The notes beneath the pieces were generated by a model. The model saw nothing but the letters and a program-made list of their open reading frames with translations. It was not told the origin of the DNA and did not search any database. The position numbers were made by a program, and so were the translations under genes. This document shows, piece by piece, positions 8,192 to 16,311 of a stretch of DNA of 64,000 nucleotides. The stretch spans positions 186,001-250,000 of the forward strand of contig NZ_PYWB01000008.1 of NCBI RefSeq assembly GCF_003056345.1, in the 5' to 3' direction. This stretch comes from Devosia submarina (lineage in GTDB: Bacteria; Pseudomonadota; Alphaproteobacteria; Rhizobiales; Devosiaceae). Numbering within the stretch: the first letter of the stretch is position 1; every line of letters starts with the position of its first letter.

Positions 8192-9742
8192 CTACATCGT
8201 TGCCCCGACTTGCCAGGGCACAAACTCATTATCGCCATAGCCCAGCTCTTCGGACTTGGTCCGCTTGCCCGAGGCAATCTCGATCAGCATGTCGAAGATC
8301 TGCTGGCCCTTTTCCTCGATGGACACACCCTCGACGATGTCACCGCAATTGATGTCCATGTCGTCCGTCATGCGGGCATACATGTCCGAGTTCGTCGCGA
8401 GCTTCATCGATGGCACCGGCTTGCAGCCATAGGCCGAACCGCGCCCCGTGGTGAACGCCAGCAGGTTCGCGCCCCCCGCCACCTGGCCCGTCGCTGACAC
8501 CGGATCAAAGCCGGGTGTGTCCATGAACACAAAGCCCTTTTCCGTCACCGGCTCGGCATATTCATAAACCGCCGTCAGCGGTGTCGTCCCGCCCTTGGCC
8601 GCAGCCCCCAGCGATTTTTCCAGGATCGTTGTCAGCCCGCCCAGCTTATTGCCGGGCGATGGATTGTTGTTCATCTCGCCATGGTTGCGCTGGGTGTAAT
8701 CTTCCCACCAGTGGATGCGCGAAATCAGCTTCTCGCCCACTTCCCGCGACACAGCGCGCCGGGTCAGCAAATGCTCGGCCCCGTAGATCTCCGGCGTTTC
8801 CGAAAGGATCGCCGTACCACCATTGCGCACCAGAATATCGGCAGCATAGCCCAGCGCCGGGTTTGCCGTAATCCCCGAATACCCATCCGAACCACCGCAT
8901 TGCAGCGCCAGCGTCAAATGCGAAGCATCCACCGTCTCGCGCCGCGCCGCCGCCGCCACGGGCAGCATTTCCTTGACCTTCTCAACACCCCACTCGATCA
9001 TCCGCTTGGTGCCGCCACGCTCCTGGATGGTCATGGTCTGGAAGGTCTCGCCTTCGGAAATGCCATACATCTCCTTCATGCGCCCGATCTGGAACACTTC
9101 GCAGCCAAGGCCGACCAAGAGAGCCGCGCCAAGGTTTGGATTGGAAGTATAGCCCCACTGCGTGCGCTTGAGGATATCGAAGCCCTCGCCCCGCGATTCC
9201 ATGCCGCAGCCCGTGCCATGCACGAACGGCACCACGCCATCGATCTCGGGATAATCATCGAGAATCCCGGAACGATTAACCGCATCGGCCACGAACTTGG
9301 CAACGGTTGCCGAGCAGTTCACCGACGTCAAAATGCCGATAAAATTGCGCGTGCCCACCTTGCCATTGGCACGGCGATAGCCCTGGAACATCGCTCGCTG
9401 CTCAAGCGGGATCATCTCGGGCGCAACAGCCCCTTCGCTAAAGGCATAATCATGCTTGAGCGTCCCATCGGCGCCGCCCATGCCGCAATTATGCTCATGC
9501 ACCCAGTCGCCGGGCGGAATGGCTTCCGTCGCAAAGCCGATGATCTGCCCGAACTTTACGATCGCCTCGCCCGGCATGATCGCGCGCAAGGCAAATTTGT
9601 GCCCCTTGGGCACACGGCGCACGATGGCGACGCCCTGCGGCGTTTGTGCCCCCACATCAAGATTGGACAGGGCCACGCCGATATTGTCGGCGCTGTTGAG
9701 CACCAATGTGCGGGCCTCGGGGCGGATCATGGTTTCGGACAT
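8192..9742 (-). CDS. uxaA: UxaA/GarD-family sugar-acid dehydratase
   Basis: At 516 residues this matches full-length altronate/galactarate dehydratases. The N-terminal SAF domain (to about residue 90, with EHNCGMGGADG) is joined to the large catalytic part holding RANGKVGTRNFI, HGTGCGM, LQCGGSDGYSGITANP, METPEIYGAE-type and GRGSAYGCKPVPSMKLATN blocks. Family members are iron-dependent and remove water from an aldonate to give a 2-keto-3-deoxy acid. With FucU, lactonase and FAH hydrolase nearby, L-fuconate is a plausible substrate, as proposed for the UxaA proteins in the Campylobacter fucose locus. Altronate or galactarate remain alternatives. Confidence 0.88.
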   Translation of the reverse strand: MSETMIRPEARTLVLNSADNIGVALSNLDVGAQTPQGVAIVRRVPKGHKFALRAIMPGEAIVKFGQIIGFATEAIPPGDWVHEHNCGMGGADGTLKHDYAFSEGAVAPEMIPLEQRAMFQGYRRANGKVGTRNFIGILTSVNCSATVAKFVADAVNRSGILDDYPEIDGVVPFVHGTGCGMESRGEGFDILKRTQWGYTSNPNLGAALLVGLGCEVFQIGRMKEMYGISEGETFQTMTIQERGGTKRMIEWGVEKVKEMLPVAAAARRETVDASHLTLALQCGGSDGYSGITANPALGYAADILVRNGGTAILSETPEIYGAEHLLTRRAVSREVGEKLISRIHWWEDYTQRNHGEMNNNPSPGNKLGGLTTILEKSLGAAAKGGTTPLTAVYEYAEPVTEKGFVFMDTPGFDPVSATGQVAGGANLLAFTTGRGSAYGCKPVPSMKLATNSDMYARMTDDMDINCGDIVEGVSIEEKGQQIFDMLIEIASGKRTKSEELGYGDNEFVPWQVGATM

Positions 9743-9855
9743 AAGGCAGCTTTCGGGGAACGGGTCTTGCGCTTGGCTTTACCCCGAGTGCAATCCCGTC
9801 CAGATTGCACCCAGGCAATCGGCGGGAAATTCGTTGTAAAGCACCACGGCTCTAA

Positions 9856-9867
9856 CTAACATGTTAG
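9856..9867. promoter_or_regulatory. Palindromic operator abutting the GntR start codon
   Basis: CTAACATGTTAG is a perfect 12-bp palindrome ending one base before the ATG at 9869. It takes the place of a ribosome-binding site and is 114 bases upstream of the divergent uxaA start. The position suggests autoregulation and possibly a leaderless or SD-poor regulator mRNA. The same core lies upstream of lldD at 6146-6157. Confidence 0.72.
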
Positions 9868-9868
9868 C

Positions 9869-10612
9869 ATGGAAACGGCAGCAAGTCCCTATTCTTTTCT
9901 GCAGCGCCCGGCGCCTTTGACGCGCGGCAATGTCACGGCCGAAGTCACCGCCGTGCTGCGCGACGCCATTGTGCGCCTGGACCTCGTTCCGGGCAGCACC
10001 ATCGACAAGACGCGGATCTGCAACGAGCTCGGCGTCTCCCGCTTTCCCGTGAGCGAGGCCCTCGGGCGCCTCCAAATCGAGGGGCTGGTGGAAATCGCCC
10101 CTCAGCGCGGTTCCACCGTCTCATTGGTGCGCATTGCCGATGTCCGCGAATACATGCTGATCCGCAAGGGCCTGGAATCGGAAGCCCTGCGCGTCCTGAT
10201 CGGCACGCACGATGCCGAGCTGATCGATGCGCTGCACGCCAATATGGCGCTCCAGCGCGAAGCCGCCGAGCGCGACGATGCCGAAACCTTCCACCAGATC
10301 GATATCGATTTTCACGACATCATCTTCCGCTCCATGCGCTTCACCAAGATCAAGAACATCATTGATCTTGCCCGCGCCAATCTCGACCGCGCGCGGCGCC
10401 TGATCATCACGCCCCGCCGCCTTGCCCTCACCATTGCCGAACACCAAGCGATCTTTGACGGTATCCTCGCGCAAAACGAGGAGCAGGCGACCCGCGCCAT
10501 TCGCGCGCATATCGACGCCGTCATGGTGGAACTCTTCGCCTTTGCCCGCGAGCACCCTGGTCTGTTCGATGATGGCGACACGCTCGACCGCGATTCTTTC
10601 CCCTTCGGCTGA
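9869..10612 (+). CDS. FCD-type GntR transcriptional regulator
   Basis: This 247-residue protein has an N-terminal winged helix (about 20-85; ELGVSRFPVSEALGRLQIEGLVEIAPQRGSTV region) and a C-terminal all-helical FCD ligand domain with the usual metal-binding Asp/His positions (IDIDFHD and EHQAIFDGI). Such regulators sense sugar acids or carboxylates. It is divergent from uxaA and upstream of fucU and the FAH hydrolase. A palindrome touching its start codon and repeated before lldD is its likely operator. The effector is inferred to be a pathway sugar acid or product. Confidence 0.88.
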   Translation: METAASPYSFLQRPAPLTRGNVTAEVTAVLRDAIVRLDLVPGSTIDKTRICNELGVSRFPVSEALGRLQIEGLVEIAPQRGSTVSLVRIADVREYMLIRKGLESEALRVLIGTHDAELIDALHANMALQREAAERDDAETFHQIDIDFHDIIFRSMRFTKIKNIIDLARANLDRARRLIITPRRLALTIAEHQAIFDGILAQNEEQATRAIRAHIDAVMVELFAFAREHPGLFDDGDTLDRDSFPFG

Positions 10613-10629
10613 GGAGGCCGGCCCCAAAA

Positions 10630-11064
10630 ATGCTCAAGAACATCCCGCCCATTCTCGGCCCCGACCTGCTCGGCATTCTGCGCGCCATGGGCCATGGCGA
10701 CGAGATCGCCATTGTGGACGCCAACTATCCCGCCGACAGCGCCGGCCCCGTTCTCGTGCGCCTTGATGGCATCAGCGCCACGGACATTCTCGATGCGGTC
10801 CTCACCCTGATGCCGCTCGACGATTTCGTTGATGAAGCTGCTATCTGCATGCAGGTTGTGGGCAATCCCGATCAGCGCGAGCCGATCATGGACGAGTTCG
10901 ACGCCATTATCGCTCGCCACGAGCCGGCCATGAAGCTCGCGTCCCTCGAGCGCTTCGCCTTCTACGAGCGCGTTTCCAAGGGCTACGCCATCGTTCAATC
11001 CGGCGAACGCCGCCTTTACGGCAATGTCCTGCTCAAAAAGGGCGTCATCCGTCCAAAAGGCTGA
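10630..11064 (+). CDS. fucU: RbsD/FucU-family mutarotase, L-fucose mutarotase type
   Basis: The 144-residue product is full length for FucU. It begins MLKNIPPILGPDLLGILRAM and carries GHGDEIAIVDANYPA, with the conserved His and Asp, and a late family segment YGNVLLKKGVI. It interconverts alpha and beta anomers so that a pyranose dehydrogenase or kinase sees the correct form. It lies 17 bases after the GntR gene. FucU-type mutarotases accompany fucose catabolic genes, which is the main clue to the sugar used here. Confidence 0.87.
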   Translation: MLKNIPPILGPDLLGILRAMGHGDEIAIVDANYPADSAGPVLVRLDGISATDILDAVLTLMPLDDFVDEAAICMQVVGNPDQREPIMDEFDAIIARHEPAMKLASLERFAFYERVSKGYAIVQSGERRLYGNVLLKKGVIRPKG

Positions 11065-11149
11065 GCCGAACCGATCGGGCCGATCCGGCCTCGACACACC
11101 CATCCGCGAGCGGCTAAGGCTCGCCAAAATTCTAGGGAGTTATAAAACA

Positions 11150-12001
11150 ATGAAACTGCTGCGTGTTGGCGCCAAGGGCGCGGAAAAGCCGGCAATCCTT
11201 GCGGAGGACGGCACCATCCGTGACCTTTCCAATGTTGTCGGCGACATCGGTGGCGAGACGCTTACCCCCGAAGGCCTCGCGCGCATCCGCGACACCGACC
11301 TCAGCAGCCTGCCCCAGCTCGACGCCGCGCAGCGTATCGGCCCCTGCGTCGCCAATGTCGGCAAGTTCATCTGCATCGGCCTCAACTATGCCGACCACGC
11401 TGCCGAAACCGGCGCGCCGATCCCGGCCGAACCCATCATCTTCATGAAGGCCACCAGCGCCATCATCGGCCCCAATGACGACGTGATCATCCCCAAGAAC
11501 GCTATCAAGCCGGACTGGGAAGTCGAACTCGGAGTCGTGATCGGCACCGAAGCACGCTATGTCGATGAAGCCGACGCGATGAACCACGTCGCCGGCTATT
11601 GTGTCGTCAACGACGTCAGCGAGCGCCATTTCCAGACCGAACGCGGCGGCACCTGGGACAAGGGCAAAGGCTCCGACACCTTCGGCCCCATCGGCCCCTG
11701 GCTCGTCACCCGTGACGAAGTCGCCGATCCGCAGAACCTGGGCATGTGGCTCGACGTCGACGGCCACCGATTCCAGAACGGCTCCACCAAGACCATGATC
11801 TTCGGCGTCGCCCATGTGGTATCATACGTCAGCCAGTTCATGAGCCTTCAGCCCGGCGACATCATCTCCACCGGCACCCCACCCGGCGTCGGCATGGGCA
11901 TCAAGCCCGACCCCGTCTGGCTCAAGCCCGGCAACGTCATGCGCCTGGGCATCGAAGGCCTGGGCGAACAGCAGCAGAACGTGAAGGCCTACGAGGGCTA
12001 A
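11150..12001 (+). CDS. Fumarylacetoacetate hydrolase family protein (2,4-diketo-3-deoxy-L-fuconate hydrolase-like)
   Basis: The 283-residue enzyme has the FAH fold blocks CIGLNYADHAAETG, PEPIIFMKATS-like, and DWEVELGVVIG with the metal-binding Glu residues, then SERHFQTERGGTWDKGKGSDTFGPIGPWL and ISTGTPPGVGMG. Close relatives hydrolyse 2,4-diketo-3-deoxy-L-fuconate or -rhamnonate to pyruvate and L-lactate. The start at 11150 has AGGGAG about 10 bases upstream. Co-orientation with fucU and the presence of lldD, which would consume the lactate, support this reaction. Ureidoglycolate lyase-like or acylpyruvase activity are alternatives. Confidence 0.87.
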   Translation: MKLLRVGAKGAEKPAILAEDGTIRDLSNVVGDIGGETLTPEGLARIRDTDLSSLPQLDAAQRIGPCVANVGKFICIGLNYADHAAETGAPIPAEPIIFMKATSAIIGPNDDVIIPKNAIKPDWEVELGVVIGTEARYVDEADAMNHVAGYCVVNDVSERHFQTERGGTWDKGKGSDTFGPIGPWLVTRDEVADPQNLGMWLDVDGHRFQNGSTKTMIFGVAHVVSYVSQFMSLQPGDIISTGTPPGVGMGIKPDPVWLKPGNVMRLGIEGLGEQQQNVKAYEG

Positions 12002-12090
12002 ACCCCCTTCGGCCCTCGGCAGGATCAGCGTTTCCGACCTCATGGCTCGTGGTAAGCACCATGAGCCCTAAACCCTCCCCCACACGCGTT

Positions 12091-12343
12091 GTCATCCCGG
12101 GCTCGACCCGGGATCCATCTCGAGACCGCGCCACTGCCTCAAGGTGGCCGGAAAGGCCTCTCAACCCACCTCTCGATAAACCTCATCCTGCGCCTGTTAA
12201 AGAACGAGGTTGTGGCACCGCCGGCGTGCCCAACCCCATGGTTCGACAAGCTCACCATGAGGTCTCCAAACCCTCAACCCTTCAGTAGACCTCATCCTGA
12301 GCCTGTCGAAAGACGAGAGCCTGCCCTCGGGCTTGACCCGAGG
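12091..12343. repeat. Second cluster of palindromic intergenic repeats
   Basis: The gap 12002-12353 holds no gene but several repeat units. A CATCCCGG/CCGGGAT palindrome is at 12091-12117. CCTCATCCTG-type units are at 12181-12209 and 12290-12317. The GGTTCGACAAGCTCACC palindrome at 12237-12259 is identical to 7972-7994. CCTCGGGCTTGACCCGAGG is at 12325-12343. The block uxaA-gntR-fucU-FAH is thus bracketed by the same repeat families. Confidence 0.8.
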
Positions 12344-12353
12344 GGCGTGCCCC

Positions 12354-12746
12354 CTACCGCCGCGCCACCAAATCAATCTCCACCAGCGCTCCCACAGCCA
12401 GTGCCGTCACCCCAATCGTCGTGCGCGCCGGCAACTTCCCCGCCTCGAAAAAACTCGGCCACAAGGCATTAAGCGCGTCGTAATCCCGCTCGAACTGCGT
12501 CAGGTAAATGCGCGCCATCGTCACGTGCTCCAGCCCCAGCCCTATCCCACCCAGCACGATCTTCAGGTTGTCCACCACTCGCCGCGTCTGCGCCTCGATG
12601 CCTTCCGGCAATGGCGCATCAGGCGCTTCCGGATTGGTCGGCATCTGCCCAGTCACAAACACCCAGCCATCTGCCTCCACCGCATGGGAAAACGGCGCCA
12701 CCGGGCGCGGCCCGGACGCAATCATATGGTGCAGCAGCTGGCTCAT
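12354..12746 (-). CDS. ridA: RidA family enamine/imine deaminase
   Basis: The 130-residue product is the usual RidA/YjgF size. Conserved segments include PVAPFSHAVEADGWVFVTGQMP, and near the end PARTTIGVTALAVGALVEID with the substrate-binding Arg and the Glu before the C-terminus. RidA hydrolyses reactive 2-aminoacrylate-type enamines formed by PLP enzymes, or acts in related deamination. It is monocistronic between a repeat cluster and a divergent GNAT gene. Confidence 0.85.
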   Translation of the reverse strand: MSQLLHHMIASGPRPVAPFSHAVEADGWVFVTGQMPTNPEAPDAPLPEGIEAQTRRVVDNLKIVLGGIGLGLEHVTMARIYLTQFERDYDALNALWPSFFEAGKLPARTTIGVTALAVGALVEIDLVARR

Positions 12747-12897
12747 TGGTCTTTAACTCCATTCAGAGGGTGCCGAACCTCCGCTCAGCCGTCGCACAAG
12801 TCAACGGGCCACCACCCTTGCCCACACAATGCCGGAACTCCGCACTGGCGCCCGGCATTCCCCTTCACCATATCAACGCCACACAATGGATCCCGCC

Positions 12898-13194
12898 ATG
12901 AACGACAATGAAATGACCGTTGAACGCGAAGACGGCCCAACCCGCGGGCGCTACTTCATCAAGCTCTCGCCCGATGCCGAGGCGGAAATGACCTTTCGCA
13001 AGGCCGAAAACAACACCATTGTGGTGGACCACACCGGCGTTCCGCCCGCCTTTGAAGGCCGCGGCATTGCCGCCAAGCTCGTCAACAAGATGATCGAAGA
13101 CGCCCGCCACGACGGCTTCAAGATCAAACCTGTCTGCTCCTACGTCGTCGCCCAGTTCCGCCGCCACCCCGAATGGGCCGATTTGCACGCCTAA
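12898..13194 (+). CDS. Small YjdJ/NATD1-type GNAT acetyltransferase
   Basis: About 98 residues, a compact Gcn5-related domain. It has ITKLSPDAEAEM-like strands, VVDHTGVPPAFEGRGIAAKLV with the acetyl-CoA loop GRGIA, then IKPVCSYVVAQFRRHPEW, a hallmark of the YjdJ/COG2388 family. The substrate is unknown. The start is uncertain: ATG 12898 has only GGA upstream, and in-frame ATGs at 12886 and 12913 are possible. Confidence 0.82.
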   Translation: MNDNEMTVEREDGPTRGRYFIKLSPDAEAEMTFRKAENNTIVVDHTGVPPAFEGRGIAAKLVNKMIEDARHDGFKIKPVCSYVVAQFRRHPEWADLHA

Positions 13195-13197
13195 GGC

Positions 13198-14247
13198 TCA
13201 GAACCCGTAAAGAATGGCGGTGTGGTTTTCCGCCGTGATCGCTTCAAGCTTTTCCCATGGAATGGTGATGGTCGGCACGCCATAGGCATAGGCGGCAATT
13301 TCATACTGGTTGAACTGGATGGTGAGCCCGTACTTGTCGGACAGATCCCAGCGCGCGGGATCGACCACGATTGTGGCTATGTCTTCCGCGCTATCGACCT
13401 GAAGCCATTCCTTGTGCTGGATCTGCAGCTGCTCCCAGGCGAGATCCACCAGCGTTTTCTCCCAATCGGCGCCACTAAACAGATCACTCGCTTGGAGCGC
13501 CCGCTCCTCGCCCACAAGATAGTGCCGGTAGGTGATCATGGAGCCCCCATGGGCCGCGCGGTGGGGATAATAATAGCTGTTCTCTTCGAGGCTAATCCGT
13601 CCGGTGCCGGCCACTTCCTGTATGCTGATCGTGGACGCATCATCGGTCCGACCATCCAGCGCGCTCAGATCGCCCTCGACACTGAGGCCCATCGATTCCG
13701 ACACATCCTTCGCCCCTTCCAGCACAAAGGCATTGAACTCTTCGGCAATCGGATCATCCGCATCAAGCAGCGGCAGCACCATCTCGTGGGTGGCCAGCTT
13801 CCAGTTTGAATCGGGAACATCGACCTCGTCCGGGTCGGGCACGGCGCCGTAGGCCGACTGGATAAAGAAACGATGGCCCGAGATCATCCGGCTTTGTTCA
13901 AGCGCCGAGATACGGCCCTTGAACGTCTCAAGGAGGCACGCGGTGCCGTTTTCATCATAGCGGCCTTTGGTCAGCGGCTGGGCATCCGCCGTGCAGGCGC
14001 GCCGGGCATAATCGAGCCAGTTGCGTTGGTCCCCGCGCATCGCCTCGAGCGATCCTTGCGTCAGCCCGCCAATGGCCGTGGCAAAGGCCTTGGCTAAAAC
14101 TTCGTCGGCCCGCGACAGCTCCGGCGCCTCGCATATGGCGTGCTCGAACGGTGTTTGGGCCTTGGTGCAATCAAAGCTCGCGCCCATTGCCGGAATGGGC
14201 CCAAGGGCAAGAATGCTTGCCATACCAAGATAACGCCATACGCTCAT
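13198..14247 (-). CDS. Secreted LprI-N / DUF3298 (RsiV-like) protein
   Basis: The 349-residue product begins with a signal peptide (about 1-23, ending PAMGA). An LprI/DUF1311-type Cys-containing domain follows (about 25-120; FDCTKAQTPFEHAICEAPEL and NWLDYARRAC). The C-terminal half is DUF3298/RsiV-like, with ALQASDLFSGADW and QFNQYEIAAYAYGVPTITIPW. Related domains bind lysozyme or sit in periplasmic sensors. It is probably a periplasmic protein; a lysozyme-response role is only suggested by family. It is convergent with the GNAT gene. Confidence 0.82.
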   Translation of the reverse strand: MSVWRYLGMASILALGPIPAMGASFDCTKAQTPFEHAICEAPELSRADEVLAKAFATAIGGLTQGSLEAMRGDQRNWLDYARRACTADAQPLTKGRYDENGTACLLETFKGRISALEQSRMISGHRFFIQSAYGAVPDPDEVDVPDSNWKLATHEMVLPLLDADDPIAEEFNAFVLEGAKDVSESMGLSVEGDLSALDGRTDDASTISIQEVAGTGRISLEENSYYYPHRAAHGGSMITYRHYLVGEERALQASDLFSGADWEKTLVDLAWEQLQIQHKEWLQVDSAEDIATIVVDPARWDLSDKYGLTIQFNQYEIAAYAYGVPTITIPWEKLEAITAENHTAILYGF

Positions 14248-14343
14248 AGATAACCCCCGCGGCGCATGCGCCGATCACGTAAGGGAGCGTTACAGCCCTA
14301 GCCAAAGCCGTCAACGGGCAATGGAAGTTTGCCTTAAGAGTCC

Positions 14344-14943
14344 TTAGCCACGAAGCGGTTCGAGAAAGCGCTGGGCGGCCAGGAGTTCCTCCTGGCGCAG
14401 TTCGTGCCCACCAGCATGCCATTGGATCGCCGCCTCGGCCCCGTTCCGCACGAAATAATCATGCAAGTCCTGAGTGGTTTGCGTCGACGCCATCGGGTCC
14501 CGCTGCCCCGCCGTGATCAACACCCGCTTGCCGCTGAAACCGGCGTCCGCAGGAATAAACGGGATCAGCGGGTGCATTAGAATGCTGGCGTCAAACAGCT
14601 CAGGCGCCGCGAATTGCACCGACGCCAGTATATTGGCGCCATTGCTGTAGCCCAGCCCCACCACCTTCTGCCCGTCCTTTTTCCGCGCCTGCACAAAGCC
14701 GGCCATCTTGGCTGTCCGCTGCCTCAAATCGTCCATGTCATAGACGCCCTCGCCCGTGCGCCGGAAATAGCGCAGCGCGCCGCCCTCGCTGACATCGCCA
14801 CGGGGCGCCACCACATGCGCCCCTGGCAACAATTGCTCGGCAAGCGCAAAGAACTGGTTCTCGTCCCCACCCGTGCCGTGAAACACAAAAAACAGCGGGG
14901 CTCCGGCTTTGCTGGGCTTTTCGCGGAACAGGTAATCAGACAC
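14344..14943 (-). CDS. Alpha/beta hydrolase, phospholipase/carboxylesterase family (MhqD-like)
   Basis: This 199-residue cytoplasmic esterase has an oxyanion-loop FHGTGGDE (about 21-28), a nucleophile elbow GLGYSNG with Ser100, Asp149 in AGQRDP and His180 in HAGGH. All three catalytic residues are present at the expected spacing. Relatives hydrolyse short acyl esters; MhqD-type members are linked to quinone resistance in other bacteria. The physiological substrate is unknown. The 190 bases between this start and the next gene show nothing recognised. Confidence 0.86.
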   Translation of the reverse strand: MSDYLFREKPSKAGAPLFFVFHGTGGDENQFFALAEQLLPGAHVVAPRGDVSEGGALRYFRRTGEGVYDMDDLRQRTAKMAGFVQARKKDGQKVVGLGYSNGANILASVQFAAPELFDASILMHPLIPFIPADAGFSGKRVLITAGQRDPMASTQTTQDLHDYFVRNGAEAAIQWHAGGHELRQEELLAAQRFLEPLRG

Positions 14944-15135
14944 GGCAATCTCCTTTGCTTGTCTCCAGAGATATCATCGACACCCCACCCAAGAGCAATT
15001 GTTCGCTTGCGCCACGCACTGTTGCGGAAAACGGAACAAAGCTGCATTGGCCTCAGCCCTGCCGAGCACTAACGCGCTTCTACGTACGAAGTGCACCGAA
15101 TTGTGCCTCTACGGCCGGCATGTCCCACTCTGGCC

Positions 15136-16311
15136 ATGCTTTTTTCCAGTTTCACGGACTTCAAGACCGCCTCCGACCAGAAGCGCGAGCGTGCCACGCC
15201 TCGTCCTGGAGCAGCGCGTTCACATGCGGCGAAAGCCAACACTCCCCTGATCGCCCATGATTATTTTGCCATCCGAGGCGGCGGCGAGAGGCTGGTGCTC
15301 ACCCTGGCCGAGGCGATCGGGGCCGAAGTAATGTTCGGCTACAAAACCGCCGAAAGCTACGAGGATGAAGTCTTCCCCGAGCATTGTACTGATCTGGCGC
15401 TGCCAACGGCCCTTCGCCGTCCCGGCATCAGGGCAGCCACTTTGGCAATTCGCTTCCGCCTCGCAAGGCGCCAGGCGCAAAACTATGGCACGCGCATCTA
15501 TAGCGGCGTCGCTGCCCCCTTCTCCGCGCCTGCTCGCGGCAACGGCACCAACATCCTCTATTGCCACACGCCCCCGCGCTTCCTTTATGACCAGAAGGAT
15601 CATTTCGCCGATCGTGCCGGCCGCGACCCGGCACGGCGGCTGGCCTTCGAGCGCTTCCGCGACGGCTACGAGGCCGCTGTCGAGCGCATGGATCTTATCG
15701 TTGCCAATTCGCGCACCGTGCAGGAGCGCATCACCCGCTATCTCGGCAAAAGCTCGACCCTGGTGTACCCGCCCTGCGACCTGGAAGCTTTCCGCTGGAT
15801 CGAGCAGGGCGACTACTACCTCTCCACCGCCCGTCTCTCCCCGCTCAAGCGCGTCGACAAGATCGTTTTAGCCTTCAAGAACATGCCCGAGCGCAAGCTG
15901 GTTGTGGCGTCCTCCGGCGAAGACCTCGAAAAGCTCAAGGCCCTCGCAGCAGGCGCCCCCAACATAACGTTCCTGGGCTGGGTCAGCGACGATCAACTCC
16001 GCGACCTCATCGGCCGCGCCATCGCCACCATCTATGTCCCGAGCGACGAAGACTTCGGCATGTCCCCGGTCGAATCCATGGCCGCCGGCAAGCCCGTGAT
16101 CGGCGTCGCCGAAGGCGGCCTGCGCGAAACCATTGTCGATGGCCAAACCGGCATCCTGCTTCAGCCCGGCTTCACCAGCGACGACCTCGCCCACGCCGTC
16201 TGCCAGCTCACCCCCGACAAAGCCATCGCAATGCGCCCCACCTGCGAAGCGCGCGCCGAACTCTTCTCGCGCGACCGCTTCATCCAAGGCATGCGCCAGG
16301 TTCTCGCCTAG
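15136..16311 (+). CDS. GT4-type glycosyltransferase (WbaZ-like)
   Basis: About 391 residues. The N-terminal acceptor domain has LIAHDYFAIRGGGERLVL and YCHTPPRF. The C-terminal GT4 nucleotide-sugar domain has STARLSPLKRVD and VPSDEDFGMSPVESMAAGKPVIG, including the E-x7-E signature. It transfers a sugar from a nucleotide donor to a lipid-linked glycan, most likely O-polysaccharide. The start is uncertain: ATG 15136 lacks a clear Shine-Dalgarno, and another in-frame ATG is at 15091. Its 3' end overlaps the convergent multidomain transferase by 4 bases. Confidence 0.85.
   Translation: MLFSSFTDFKTASDQKRERATPRPGAARSHAAKANTPLIAHDYFAIRGGGERLVLTLAEAIGAEVMFGYKTAESYEDEVFPEHCTDLALPTALRRPGIRAATLAIRFRLARRQAQNYGTRIYSGVAAPFSAPARGNGTNILYCHTPPRFLYDQKDHFADRAGRDPARRLAFERFRDGYEAAVERMDLIVANSRTVQERITRYLGKSSTLVYPPCDLEAFRWIEQGDYYLSTARLSPLKRVDKIVLAFKNMPERKLVVASSGEDLEKLKALAAGAPNITFLGWVSDDQLRDLIGRAIATIYVPSDEDFGMSPVESMAAGKPVIGVAEGGLRETIVDGQTGILLQPGFTSDDLAHAVCQLTPDKAIAMRPTCEARAELFSRDRFIQGMRQVLA

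Noticed and set aside
8681..9859. 392-codon plus-strand frame opposite uxaA
   Set aside because: Composition is His/Arg-rich with no family motifs, and it covers a confident dehydratase gene.
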